The notes beneath the pieces were generated by a model that saw nothing but the letters and a program-made list of their open reading frames with translations, searched no databases and was not told the origin of the DNA. Shown here one piece after another: positions 1 through 7,534 of a DNA stretch of 9,912 nucleotides. Numbering within the stretch: position 1 is the first letter of the stretch; each line of letters starts with the position of its first letter. This DNA is from Acholeplasmataceae bacterium (GTDB taxonomy: Bacteria > Bacillota_I > Bacilli_A > ML615J-28 > CAG-698): NCBI GenBank assembly GCA_012840905.1, contig DUVT01000017.1, positions 1 to 9,912 on the forward strand, given 5' to 3'. The position numbers and the translations under genes are program-made.

Positions 1-164
1 ACAAAGATTAAAGGAAGATTAGCAACAATCGATATTGCATAATAAAAAAAGAACCACTTCTCTTTCATAAAGACTAAGAAGACTGGTAGAATCAATAATA
101 CAATTGCTATAATTTCTGCTAACCACATATTTTCAACTAAAAAATCATATTGTCCACTTAACAT
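1..164 (-). CDS. Multi-pass membrane protein, N-terminal part only (runs off window)
   Basis: The frame is open from an ATG at 164 to the window edge and gives about 54 residues starting MLSGQYDFLVENMW. Two hydrophobic stretches are visible, roughly residues 14-33 and 38-54, separated by a short charged MKEKW turn, which suggests a polytopic inner-membrane protein. The start at 164 is preferred because AAAGGA lies 8 bases upstream, inside the end of the preceding glycosyltransferase gene. A second in-frame ATG at 173 overlaps that gene's TGA stop, so translation is probably coupled. Position after three glycosyltransferases suggests a Wzy-like polymerase, a flippase or another export component, but this is inference from context and no family motif is visible in the fragment. 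Confidence 0.7.
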   Translation of the reverse strand, partial: MLSGQYDFLVENMWLAEIIAIVLLILPVFLVFMKEKWFFFYYAISIVANLPLIF

Positions 165-169
165 CAAAA

Positions 170-1225
170 TCATCCTTTATATAGTTCTTCATATTTTCTA
201 ACCATTTCAGTTAATGAATATTCACTTACTTTCTTTTGATTATTTTTAGCTATTTTAGCCATTAACTTTTTATCTTTATAAAGCATTTCTATAGTTTGTA
301 CAAAACCTTCAACATTTTGGAAATCAAACCTATAACCATTAACCCCATCTTCAACTAGGTCATTTAATCCCCCAACATTACTTGAAAGTATTATACACCC
401 ACTTGCCATTGCCTCAATTACTGCTAGTGGCATCCCTTCATATAGTGACGGAAAAACAAAGAAATCAATATCTTTTAATTCTTTTGCAATCTCACTACTA
501 CTTTCGATAAATATTACATCCTTATACTTTTTTCTATAGTTTTCTAAAAGACTTCCATTACCAATTAATTTCAAACTTACATTGTAGCCTTTATTTATTA
601 ATGATTCATATACTTTAAAAATAACTCTGTGATTCTTAACTTCCTCAAATCTTCCTACATGGCCAAGTCTTATTTCTGAACTATTAAACTTACGTTCAAA
701 ATAAAATTTATCAATATCAATTCCATTATTTATTATTTTAATTAAATGTTTGGGAATTTTATATGTAGTAAAAAAGTTTTGATAATTAATATTACTTATA
801 ACAACTGGAATAATTAAACTACGTTTATAAAAGTATTTCAAAACCATTCGTTTCAACTTTCCAAACTCTAAACTTGCAAGAGTATGAGTTGTATGAATTA
901 CTTTTATATTCTTTTTAAGAAAAACATATGGTAGTGCATAAATCATTCCACCAATATTTCCATGAATTATTTTTGGGTTTATTGTTTTTAAAAGCCGATA
1001 TATTTTTATAAATGTAAATGGTCTAAAACCATCCTTTTTGTTTAAGTAGTAGATTTTTATTCCGAGATCATTTAGTTTTTTTTCTAAAAATGTGTTATTT
1101 TCTTTATCTAAGACAATTATGCTAACATCATACTTATTTAGATTTAATTTGCTAATAAGGTTAGTGAGAAATACTTCTGCACCACCAACAAGTAAAGTAC
1201 CAATTGTATAAACTGTTTTTATCAT
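170..1225 (-). CDS. GT4-family glycosyltransferase (first of three)
   Basis: A 351-residue GT-B fold glycosyltransferase of the retaining GT4 type, expected to act in the cytoplasm on a lipid-linked or growing glycan. The N-terminal domain shows the family signature LLVGGAEVFLTNLI (residues 11-24) and HTTHT (111-115). The C-terminal nucleotide-sugar domain shows NNGID (166-170), GRFEEVKNH (191-199) and the E-x7-E motif with Glu263 and Glu271. Length is typical. The ATG at 1225 overlaps the upstream gene's TGA in an ATGA arrangement, indicating translational coupling. It resembles the next gene upstream in the GGAE and HTxHTLA segments, so the two are probably paralogues. Donor and acceptor sugars cannot be read from the sequence. 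Confidence 0.93.
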   Translation of the reverse strand: MIKTVYTIGTLLVGGAEVFLTNLISKLNLNKYDVSIIVLDKENNTFLEKKLNDLGIKIYYLNKKDGFRPFTFIKIYRLLKTINPKIIHGNIGGMIYALPYVFLKKNIKVIHTTHTLASLEFGKLKRMVLKYFYKRSLIIPVVISNINYQNFFTTYKIPKHLIKIINNGIDIDKFYFERKFNSSEIRLGHVGRFEEVKNHRVIFKVYESLINKGYNVSLKLIGNGSLLENYRKKYKDVIFIESSSEIAKELKDIDFFVFPSLYEGMPLAVIEAMASGCIILSSNVGGLNDLVEDGVNGYRFDFQNVEGFVQTIEMLYKDKKLMAKIAKNNQKKVSEYSLTEMVRKYEELYKG

Positions 1226-2283
1226 TGATTATCCCCAATATACAAACTTAAATAACTATTTGCCATATTTTCAATACTTAAACAACTTACAGTTTTTTTA
1301 GCATTTTCTTTGATGTAATCTAGTTTATCTAAATTATTTATTACAAAAGCAATTTTATTTTCAAGTTCACCTTTTTCTAAATCAATAATGAAACCATTAT
1401 AATTATTTGTAATTAATTCTGAAGCTGCTTTACTTGCAATAACTATTAAACCGCTAGCCATAGCTTCAATTATAGAAATAGGATGACCTTCATACAGTGA
1501 GGAACATAAATAAATTTTAGAGTTAGCAAGATAATAAATAACACGATTTGTAAACTTAATCATAATAACATTACTATCTAAAGCTTTTTGTTTTATAATT
1601 TCTTCTAACTTCCACCTCTCTTTCCCATCACCGATTAAGTATACCTTATCAACTAATCCCCTTACACCAATTAATTCTTTTAACAGATATTCATGATTTT
1701 TCTCTTTTGCTAACCTGCCAACACTAACTAGATTAATTTCTTTTGTATTATTTTTATTATTACTTTTAAACCTTTCTAAATTTATCCCATTATATATAGT
1801 TACTACATCAGATTTTGGATATATTCTTTTAATTGATTCTTTAACCTTATCTGATACAGCAACAATTACTAATTTATTGTTATTATATAGCGGTTTAAAA
1901 AATTGTCTTCTAATACATTTGGTATCGATATTTGCAAGTGTATGAACAGTATGGATCCATTTAAACTGTTTATTAAATAAATAATAGAAATAAACATATG
2001 TACTTGCTTTTAAGTGACTATGAATAATATCAGGTTTAAAACGATTCATTTCTTTAATGAATCTAAAGACAACAAAAAGACTAAGGATTTTTATTTTATG
2101 ATTAAAATAAATTAATTCGACCCCAAGTCTACTTGCTTCTTTATCATAAATACTATGACTATTGCTTTTAATTACGAAAAGTTTTACGTTTATTTTATCT
2201 TTAATTTGTTTTACTAAGTCTAGAACCATTCTTTCTGCTCCACCGACTTCTAAGGAGCTAATAACAACTGCTAACTTTTTCAA
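1222..2283 (-). CDS. GT4-family glycosyltransferase (second of three), TTG start
   Basis: A 353-residue GT4 glycosyltransferase. Key segments are ISSLEVGGAERMVLDLV (8-24), HTVHTLAN (111-118), YNGIN (164-168), VGRLAKEKNH (188-197) and the E-x7-E pair Glu265/Glu273 within YEGHPISIIEA. The start is TTG at 2283. This is well supported because an in-frame TAA lies immediately upstream, so no earlier start exists, and the conserved beta-strand and GGAE motif begin only 7 to 13 residues in. The gene overlaps the end of the upstream glycosyltransferase by 26 bases and has only a weak Shine-Dalgarno, so coupled re-initiation is likely. It probably adds one sugar of the repeat unit; specificity is unknown. 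Confidence 0.93.
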   Translation of the reverse strand: MKKLAVVISSLEVGGAERMVLDLVKQIKDKINVKLFVIKSNSHSIYDKEASRLGVELIYFNHKIKILSLFVVFRFIKEMNRFKPDIIHSHLKASTYVYFYYLFNKQFKWIHTVHTLANIDTKCIRRQFFKPLYNNNKLVIVAVSDKVKESIKRIYPKSDVVTIYNGINLERFKSNNKNNTKEINLVSVGRLAKEKNHEYLLKELIGVRGLVDKVYLIGDGKERWKLEEIIKQKALDSNVIMIKFTNRVIYYLANSKIYLCSSLYEGHPISIIEAMASGLIVIASKAASELITNNYNGFIIDLEKGELENKIAFVINNLDKLDYIKENAKKTVSCLSIENMANSYLSLYIGDNQ

Positions 2284-3343
2284 TTATCTCAACCATCTTT
2301 TCTACATAAAATTCTTTTGCATATTGATAACTTGAGTTTAATGCATATTCATGTAGTAATCTTTTATCACTATAGTTTATATATTCTTCTATTCTTTCTG
2401 CTAACATTTCTACATTACCTACATCAAACAAAAAACCATTATAGCCTTCAATACACACATCTTTGCATCCAGCTACATTACTAGCAATTAAATATTTCTT
2501 ACTTGCAAGTCCTTCAATCAAACAAATCGATAAACCTTCACGGTACGATGGATTCACTACTACATGTACATCTCTTAAGATTTCATTAATATTATAGGAA
2601 TAACCTAAATAGTTAATTATTTTTTTATTATGATATTCATAAATTATATTTCTATCAATTACTGTCTTTTTATTATAAAATGGACCAACTACTAAAAACT
2701 TAGTATTTGGGTATTTAGATTTGATTATTTTTGCGGCCTTTAAATAATCTAATATACCTTTTTCTAAAACTAACCTACCAATAAAAATAAACGTTGGATA
2801 AATGCTGAGGTCTACTTCTTTATAAAACTTATCTAAATTAACCCCTTCCCCTTTAATCACTAAATAGTTGTTATTTGTAAGTTTTAAATTTTCAAAAAAC
2901 TCTTTATCATCATTATTAATAAATATATATAAATCTACTTTGTTTCGAATAAGTTTATATAGGAAAACACAGAAGTAAAAAAGCAAGTTTCTTTTTAAAA
3001 ATACGGAACCTACCCCACTCACAAAATTTATTATTTTTGTGTTTTTAGAAACTAATGTAGAATATAAATGAGGCTTTATAGTATAGTTGATAACTAAATC
3101 TGGTATATATTTTCTCATTACTTTTTTATAAAACCAGATTAGTTTTAGTTCATTAATTATTTTGTTTTTATTATTCAAATTATTATTTATTACTGTAAAA
3201 CCTTCAGCTTTTAGTTTTTCATAGTAATTATCCCATTTTGCAACAATCACAAGTTTGTAAGTATCTCTTAGTTTTTTAAGTAATTCTAATCTAAAATTAT
3301 ATAAAGCAAAACAATCATTACAATTAATCAGTATTGTTTTCAT
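2258..3343 (-). CDS. GT4-family glycosyltransferase, PglA/CapM-like (third of three)
   Basis: A 361-residue GT4 enzyme of a distinct subgroup from the other two. The N-terminus has ALYNFRLELLKKL (13-25), followed by PDLVINYTIKPHLYSTL (81-97), VSGVGSVFLK (108-117) and NNDDKEFF (143-150), an arrangement typical of PglA/CapM-like transferases that add an N-acetylhexosamine early in glycan assembly. The C-terminal domain has EGVNLDKF (166-173), GRLVLEKG (189-196) and E-x7-E with Glu269 and Glu277. The ATG at 3343 lies 20 bases inside the upstream sugar transferase gene, and the gene itself overlaps the next one, so the locus reads as a tight operon. Position right after the initiating transferase fits addition of the second sugar; this is inference from family and order. 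Confidence 0.92.
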   Translation of the reverse strand: MKTILINCNDCFALYNFRLELLKKLRDTYKLVIVAKWDNYYEKLKAEGFTVINNNLNNKNKIINELKLIWFYKKVMRKYIPDLVINYTIKPHLYSTLVSKNTKIINFVSGVGSVFLKRNLLFYFCVFLYKLIRNKVDLYIFINNDDKEFFENLKLTNNNYLVIKGEGVNLDKFYKEVDLSIYPTFIFIGRLVLEKGILDYLKAAKIIKSKYPNTKFLVVGPFYNKKTVIDRNIIYEYHNKKIINYLGYSYNINEILRDVHVVVNPSYREGLSICLIEGLASKKYLIASNVAGCKDVCIEGYNGFLFDVGNVEMLAERIEEYINYSDKRLLHEYALNSSYQYAKEFYVEKMVEIIEKVSSCY

Positions 3344-3992
3344 TTAATAATTCAATCCTACCTCTATATTGTTGTTTGTTTGGAGAAAACAAAAAAATAA
3401 TAGTTTTAAAAATAATTTTTAAATCATTAAAAAAACTATAATTGGATATATAATATAAATCATAATCTAGTTTAGTTTGAAATGATGAATCATACTTAGC
3501 GAATATTTGTGCAAGACCAGTAATCCCTGCTTTTGCATTAAACCGATACTTATAATAACCATTTTCTTTTTTATACTGCTCTACAAAATATGGTCGCTCT
3601 GGTCTTGGACCTACAAGAGACATATTCCCAATTAAAACATTAAATATTTGGGGAAGTTCATCTAGTCGGTATTTTCTTAAAAATCTTCCTAATTTTGTTA
3701 AACGTGGATCATCTTGTTTTGATAAAGTAACTCCTGTTTCTTTTTCAGCGTTTACATGCATAGTTCTAAATTTAAAGATAACAAACTTCTTTTCATTAAG
3801 CGTTATGCGTTCTTGTAAATAAAATATCGGTCCTTTATCAAATAGTTTTATAAGTAAGATAATTAAGAAAAATAAGGGAAAACTAATAATTATAAAACAT
3901 AAGGCAAATAAAAAATCAAAACATCTTTTAATAAATCTATTTAGTCTAGAAATATAGTAAGGTTTTAAATTAAAGAACAATACATCTTCCAA
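3324..3992 (-). CDS. Polyprenyl-phosphate sugar-1-phosphate transferase, catalytic part of a frameshifted gene
   Basis: The visible frame encodes the bacterial sugar transferase domain (Bac_transf). Counting from the TTG at 3992, there is a hydrophobic re-entrant or membrane segment at about 26-50, KFRTM (74-78), the catalytic Asp-Glu of DELPQ (111-115), GNMSLVGPRPERP (122-134) and GITGLAQ (156-162). It would move a sugar-1-phosphate from a nucleotide sugar to undecaprenyl phosphate on the inner face of the membrane, starting glycan assembly. The catalytic domain is complete, but this frame has no credible start: TTG at 3992 has no Shine-Dalgarno, and an in-frame TAA occurs at about 4012-4014. 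The separate frame at 3970-4257 supplies the matching N-terminal domain. Removing one A from the A7 run at 4003-4009 joins both into 310 codons. It is either a recent frameshift, slippage-dependent expression, or a sequence error. Confidence 0.88.
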   Translation of the reverse strand: MEDVLFFNLKPYYISRLNRFIKRCFDFLFALCFIIISFPLFFLIILLIKLFDKGPIFYLQERITLNEKKFVIFKFRTMHVNAEKETGVTLSKQDDPRLTKLGRFLRKYRLDELPQIFNVLIGNMSLVGPRPERPYFVEQYKKENGYYKYRFNAKAGITGLAQIFAKYDSSFQTKLDYDLYYISNYSFFNDLKIIFKTIIFLFSPNKQQYRGRIELLNENNTD

Positions 3993-4257
3993 TGTTTGTA
4001 AATTTTTTTCTTAAACTTATACTTTCTGGATATATATATAAATCAATTTTATTTTCCAAACAAAAGAGTTCTACTTTTTTTATTATTTCACTATCAACAC
4101 TACTATCAATAAATATAGTATTTACATCTTTTAATAATTTAAAGTATATCCTCTCATTAAAAATATTTACTATTTTATATTTATTGCTGCAAAGAACTGA
4201 GTTTAAAATTTTATTATGATTATCATTGCTAGCAATGATTGAGGCTTTTCTTTTCAT
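3970..4257 (-). CDS. N-terminal domain of the frameshifted sugar transferase
   Basis: A 95-residue frame starting MKRKASIIASNDNHNK. The segment TIFIDSSVDSEIIKKVELFC followed by ENKIDLYIYPES matches the general pattern of the Rossmann-like domain that precedes the catalytic region in CpsE/WbaP-like initiating transferases (a site-not-here acidic turn, a helix, then a short strand ending in a P-E pair). The usual N-terminal transmembrane helices are absent, so even the rejoined protein would be a short form. The ATG at 4257 is chosen because GGGGTG lies 5 bases upstream; a longer extension to a TTG near 4323 has no such support. After the A7 run the frame ends in a short unrelated tail (GRCIVL) and stops at 3970, overlapping the catalytic frame by 23 bases. 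Confidence 0.7.
   Translation of the reverse strand: MKRKASIIASNDNHNKILNSVLCSNKYKIVNIFNERIYFKLLKDVNTIFIDSSVDSEIIKKVELFCLENKIDLYIYPESISLRKKFTNIGRCIVL
4003..4009 (-). other. A7 homopolymer at the frameshift between the two transferase frames
   Basis: The coding strand reads AGAAAAAAATTTACA. With seven A residues the N-terminal frame continues as RKKFTNIGR and soon stops. With six, it reads RKNLQTLEDVLFFNLKP and runs straight into the catalytic domain. The pattern L-x-x-x-(D/E)D-x-x-x-F-x-x-K-P just before the catalytic domain is what initiating transferases usually show, so the six-A reading looks ancestral. Homopolymers of this length can permit RNA polymerase slippage and are also common places for sequencing errors. 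Confidence 0.75.
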
Positions 4258-4258
4258 T

Positions 4259-4279
4259 ATTTCACCCCATTTCACCCCA
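4259..4279 (-). promoter_or_regulatory. Tandemly duplicated ribosome binding site with a two-codon upstream frame
   Basis: On the coding strand a 10-bp unit, GGGGTGAAAT, occurs twice in direct tandem just before the ATG at 4257. The proximal copy is a normally spaced Shine-Dalgarno. The distal copy is 4 bases from an ATG at 4270 that begins the frame ATG GGG TGA. The duplication therefore creates a miniature upstream cistron ending 4 bases before the real start. It decides the start used for the N-terminal domain frame. Any effect on translation is inferred. Confidence 0.7.
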
Positions 4280-4342
4280 ATTATTTTAGGTAATATTCCC
4301 AACTTTATACAAAAACAGCCCAATACAAATATTTAACTATAT

Positions 4343-4371
4343 AAAAAAACATCATACCATTTGGTATGATG
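4343..4371 (-). terminator. Intrinsic terminator after the dehydratase gene
   Basis: On the coding strand the hairpin CATCATACC-AAAT-GGTATGATG has a perfect 9-bp stem and a 4-base loop, followed by seven T residues. It begins 9 bases after the stop of the dehydratase. It separates that gene from the sugar transferase and glycosyltransferases, which need either read-through or their own promoter. No good promoter is visible in the remaining gap to 4257. Confidence 0.9.
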
Positions 4372-4380
4372 CATTTTAAT

Positions 4381-6216
4381 TTAATTGTTTGTTGTGATTT
4401 TATATGTAGTCACTAATTCTTGAACTAGTTCTTTCATCTTGTGATTACTAACTACATCTAAATTTTCTTTAACTAACTTAATAAATTTTTCAATATCTTT
4501 AATTTCTCTTTTTTCTTCTATATATATTTTATTGTTTTCTGTTTTATGATGTTTTGAAACATCTAGTAATAATTCTTCAAATAATTTCTCTCCTGGTCTA
4601 AGTCCAGTAAATTCAATTTTGATATCTTTGTTTGGAACTAAACCTGATAAACGAATCATTTTATCAGCTAAATCGACTATTTTTACTGGTTCACCCATAT
4701 CTAGAATAAATATTTCTCCACCTTTAGCATAGACACCTGATTGGAGAATTAAACTTACAGCTTCTGGAATCGTCATAAAGAAGCGAGTAATTTCTGGATG
4801 AGTAATAGTCACAGGACCGCCATTTTCAATTTGCTTTTTAAATATCGGTACTACACTTCCATGACTACCTAATACATTGCCAAATCTTACTGCAGCATAG
4901 AAAGTTGTAGAAATGGTGTCAAAGTATTGAATGATATGTTCACAAGCTGTTTTTGTTGCACCCATAATGTTGGTAGGTCTTACTGCTTTATCACTTGAAA
5001 CTAAAATAAACTTTTCAACTTCAAAATCATTTGCAAGACTTGCAACATTGTATGTACCAACAATATTTGTCCTTACTGCTTCATGTGCAGAATATTCCAT
5101 TAATGGCACATGTTTATAAGCTGCAGCATGAAAGACTAAATTAGGCTTAAACCTATTAAAAATTTGATACATTCTTTCTTTGTTATAAACACTACCGATT
5201 AGAACATGTAATTTTGTTTTTAAATTATTATCTTCAATGTTCTTACATAACTCTAACTGAGTTTCATAAGTTGTATTTTCATATATATCAAATAGGACTA
5301 ATTCACTTGGTTCATTTTCTAATATTTGTTTACATAGTTCAGAGCCTATTGAGCCGCCTGCACCAGTAACTAAAACTACTTTATTTTTAATAAATTTATT
5401 TAAACCTTTATTATCTAGTTCAATAACCCCGCGGTTAAGTAAGTCTTCAATTTTTACATCTAATATCTTTCTTTCACCACTAGCGACATCTTCTAATAAT
5501 AATGGTAATCTCTTAACCTTTACACTACTAGCAGTTATAATTTCTAATATTTCACTTAATCTAATTCGATCAATATTTGCAATTGCAATTATGACTTCTT
5601 TTATATTGTATTTTTCAATGTATTTAGCAATTTCACTTATTGGGCCATAAACAGGTAGACCATTCAGCATTTGGTTTTGCTTTCTTTGATCATCGTCAAT
5701 AAAAGCAATTACTCTATTTAATAATTTCTCATTTTTTTGAATCTCATCATATGCTATTTTACCAGCTGAACCAGCACCAACAATTAAAGTATTTATATAC
5801 TTATTATTAGAATTAAAGTATCTTGAATGAAATACCTTTTTAATAATTCGTTTAGAAAACCTTACACCAGTAATGAGTAAGATTTCTAAAGGTGTTGTAT
5901 AAAAGAAAAGTAAAAAATTAACTTCTTCTATTTTAAATGCTTTTGTTAAGCTAAATGCAATAATATTTGAAATGATTACTGCAAATACGATTCTAATAAC
6001 TTCTACCATCCCTACATGACTTAACAGGAATCTATATAACGAGAGTAATCCATATATAATTACTTTTATAGCAATTAAAGCTATTAGTAATATAAATAGT
6101 TTATCCATATCAGGATTTTCATTAAATGAACGAACCCCAAAAATGAATAAGCTTGATATTATAATAATATCAATTACAATAAGCCCTATTAATTTTGTTA
6201 ATAATCGTCTATTCAC
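4381..6216 (-). CDS. Membrane-bound UDP-N-acetylhexosamine 4,6-dehydratase, CapD/PglF/EpsC family
   Basis: A 611-residue protein of the polysaccharide biosynthesis dehydratase family. Four membrane segments lie at about 8-28, 39-60, 71-92 and 98-118. A first Rossmann domain has VGAGSAGK (146-153). A second, catalytic short-chain dehydrogenase domain has VTGAGGSIGSE (283-293), HAAAYKHVP (363-371), SSDKAVRPTNIMGATK (407-422) and GLRPGEK (538-544). As in PglF/FlaA1-type enzymes, SDK and M-x3-K stand where other SDR proteins have S and Y-x3-K. The reaction expected is UDP-GlcNAc to UDP-4-keto-6-deoxy-HexNAc, feeding bacillosamine- or FucNAc-type sugars; the product is not determinable here and no aminotransferase is in the window. 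The start is GTG at 6216 with GGGAG upstream. It has its own promoter and terminator, so it is a separate transcription unit. Confidence 0.95.
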   Translation of the reverse strand: MNRRLLTKLIGLIVIDIIIISSLFIFGVRSFNENPDMDKLFILLIALIAIKVIIYGLLSLYRFLLSHVGMVEVIRIVFAVIISNIIAFSLTKAFKIEEVNFLLFFYTTPLEILLITGVRFSKRIIKKVFHSRYFNSNNKYINTLIVGAGSAGKIAYDEIQKNEKLLNRVIAFIDDDQRKQNQMLNGLPVYGPISEIAKYIEKYNIKEVIIAIANIDRIRLSEILEIITASSVKVKRLPLLLEDVASGERKILDVKIEDLLNRGVIELDNKGLNKFIKNKVVLVTGAGGSIGSELCKQILENEPSELVLFDIYENTTYETQLELCKNIEDNNLKTKLHVLIGSVYNKERMYQIFNRFKPNLVFHAAAYKHVPLMEYSAHEAVRTNIVGTYNVASLANDFEVEKFILVSSDKAVRPTNIMGATKTACEHIIQYFDTISTTFYAAVRFGNVLGSHGSVVPIFKKQIENGGPVTITHPEITRFFMTIPEAVSLILQSGVYAKGGEIFILDMGEPVKIVDLADKMIRLSGLVPNKDIKIEFTGLRPGEKLFEELLLDVSKHHKTENNKIYIEEKREIKDIEKFIKLVKENLDVVSNHKMKELVQELVTTYKITTNN

Positions 6217-6250
6217 AATTCTCCCACTTTCTAACTAAATTTGCATATAT

Positions 6251-6279
6251 ATTATATCTCTTTTTGCGACAATTTTCAA
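6251..6279 (-). promoter_or_regulatory. SigA-type promoter of the dehydratase gene
   Basis: The coding strand carries TTGAAA (-35, at 6274-6279) and TATAAT (-10, at 6251-6256), separated by exactly 17 bases. This is five of six and six of six matches to the housekeeping consensus. Transcription would start near 6244, leaving a leader of about 28 bases. The promoter lies just beyond the upp terminator, marking the border between the backbone and the glycan locus. Confidence 0.88.
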
Positions 6280-6298
6280 CTCTTAAATATTATCATAA

Positions 6299-6324
6299 CA
6301 AAAAAGCAAACCCTTAGGGTTTGC
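6299..6324 (-). terminator. Intrinsic terminator of the rpiB-upp operon
   Basis: On the coding strand GCAAACCC-TAA-GGGTTTGC forms an 8-bp stem with a minimal loop, followed by a T-rich run. It starts 5 bases after the upp stop. The stem is GC-rich relative to its surroundings, which makes it a strong candidate. Confidence 0.9.
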
Positions 6325-6329
6325 CTATT

Positions 6330-6959
6330 TTATTTTGTTCCGTATAGTCTATCGCCACAATCACCTAAACCAGGTACAATGTAGCCTTTTTCATTTAATT
6401 TTTCATCAAGTGCAGCTAAATAAATATCAACATCTGGATGTTCTGCTTGGATTTTTTTTACACCTTCAGGAGCACCAACTAAGCCAACATAACTAATGTT
6501 TGTAACTCCTCTGTCTTTTAATAATTTAATTGTATGAGCAACACTTCCACCAGTTGCAAGCATTGGATCAACAATTAATACTTTTGAAGAACTAATATTC
6601 GATGGGAATTTTGCGTAATATTCATGTGGTTGTAGCGTTTCTTCATTTCGATATACACCTACATGTCCAACTTTAGCAGTTGGAATTAGTGAAGTAATCG
6701 CATCAACCATTCCTAAGCCTGCGCGTAAAATTGGAATTATTACTACATCTGTTGCAAGAGTATATGCATCAGCATAATCTACTGGTGTTTTAATTCTAAT
6801 CTTTTTCGTTGGTAAATCTCTAGTTACTTCGTATGCCATTAACATTCCGATTTCAGATACTGTTTGTCTAAAGTCTTTTGTTCCTGTGTTTTCATCACGA
6901 ATTAGCGCTAACTTATGGTGTATCAATGGATGATTGAATATTACTAATTTTCCGGCCAT
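6330..6959 (-). CDS. upp: Uracil phosphoribosyltransferase
   Basis: A 209-residue protein, the usual length for Upp, which salvages uracil by condensing it with PRPP to UMP in the cytoplasm. Diagnostic segments are [17 protein letters not shown] (9-25), ILRAGLGM (77-84), the PRPP-binding loop [13 protein letters not shown] (127-139) and the uracil-binding [17 protein letters not shown] (192-208). The ATG at 6959 overlaps the end of rpiB by 16 bases, so the two are co-transcribed and probably translationally coupled. In Bacillus subtilis upp is also near an rpiB-like gene, before the ATP synthase operon; here it is followed instead by the glycan locus. Confidence 0.98.
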   Translation of the reverse strand: MAGKLVIFNHPLIHHKLALIRDENTGTKDFRQTVSEIGMLMAYEVTRDLPTKKIRIKTPVDYADAYTLATDVVIIPILRAGLGMVDAITSLIPTAKVGHVGVYRNEETLQPHEYYAKFPSNISSSKVLIVDPMLATGGSVAHTIKLLKDRGVTNISYVGLVGAPEGVKKIQAEHPDVDIYLAALDEKLNEKGYIVPGLGDCGDRLYGTK

Positions 6960-7399
6960 CTCTCTTTTTCCTTTTCAATAATTTTGTTTACCCTACGTGA
7001 ATGTCTTCCACCTTCAAATTTTTCACTTACAAACACTTCTACATATTTTAATGCGTCTTCTTTGCTTGTAAACTTTCCGCTTAAACAAATAATATTACTA
7101 TTATTATGTTGTCTTGTTAAATAAGCACTTTCTAAATTGGTTACTAAAGCTGCTCTAATTCCTTTAAATTTATTTGCATAAATGCTCATACCAATACCTG
7201 TAACACAAATTAAGACACCAAATTCACATACCCCGTTTTGAATATCTTCACATACAAATTTAGCATAGTCAGGATAATCAACACTTTCTATACTAGTCGT
7301 TCCACGGTCTAAGACTTCGAAGCCTTTTCCCTTTAGGGCATCAACTAACCAACTTTTGAGTTCAAACCCTCCGTGGTCACTTGCAATACTTATTTTCAT
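6944..7399 (-). CDS. rpiB: Ribose-5-phosphate isomerase B (RpiB/LacAB family)
   Basis: A 151-residue protein matching RpiB throughout. It interconverts ribose 5-phosphate and ribulose 5-phosphate in the pentose phosphate pathway. Visible segments are SDHGGFELK (7-15), SVDYPDYA (39-46), [17 protein letters not shown] (61-77), which contains the catalytic Cys65, [13 protein letters not shown] (96-108) and GRHSRRV (131-137). Val66 is where many homologues have Gly. The ATG at 7399 is fixed by the conserved N-terminus, yet the best Shine-Dalgarno (AAAGGAG) is 15 bases away. That site is better spaced for a TTG that opens a four-codon frame, TTG AAT AAA AAA TGA, overlapping the rpiB start. LacA/LacB subunits belong to the same family, but no lac genes are nearby. 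Ribose 5-phosphate leads to PRPP, the co-substrate of the adjacent upp. Confidence 0.97.
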   Translation of the reverse strand: MKISIASDHGGFELKSWLVDALKGKGFEVLDRGTTSIESVDYPDYAKFVCEDIQNGVCEFGVLICVTGIGMSIYANKFKGIRAALVTNLESAYLTRQHNNSNIICLSGKFTSKEDALKYVEVFVSEKFEGGRHSRRVNKIIEKEKERWPEN

Positions 7400-7476
7400 T
7401 TTTTATTCAATTTACTCCTTTCTGGATTAAGGCTAAATTGATCTTTATAAAAACAAAGTGCCTCTATTAATTTATT

Positions 7477-7485
7477 ATTATAACA
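7477..7485 (-). promoter_or_regulatory. Extended -10 promoter of the rpiB-upp operon
   Basis: The coding strand reads TGTTATAAT, a perfect TG-n-TATAAT extended -10. No good -35 hexamer is present 16-18 bases upstream (the best is around TAGGAA), which is tolerated in extended -10 promoters. It lies between the GNAT terminator and rpiB, and implies a leader of about 70 bases. Confidence 0.72.
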
Positions 7486-7534
7486 TAGTTTGAGTTTAAT
7501 TCCTAGAATTTTTCTTTATTTTAATACGTTTTCT

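Noticed and set aside
3992..4219. Open frame of 75 codons on the plus strand
   Set aside because: It lies antisense to the N-terminal domain of the sugar transferase, is hydrophobic only because of AT-rich codons, and has no ribosome binding site.
4258..4323. N-terminal extension of the transferase frame to a TTG at 4323
   Set aside because: No Shine-Dalgarno precedes it and the extension (MGCFCIKLGIL) has no family resemblance, whereas the ATG at 4257 has a clear ribosome binding site.
4304..4332. Possible promoter with TATAAA as -10 for the transferase operon
   Set aside because: The only -35 candidates at 16-18 bases are TATTTG or ATATTT, too weak in such AT-rich DNA to call.
4931..5119. 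Open frame of 62 codons on the plus strand
   Set aside because: It is the antisense shadow of the dehydratase active-site region and has no independent signals.
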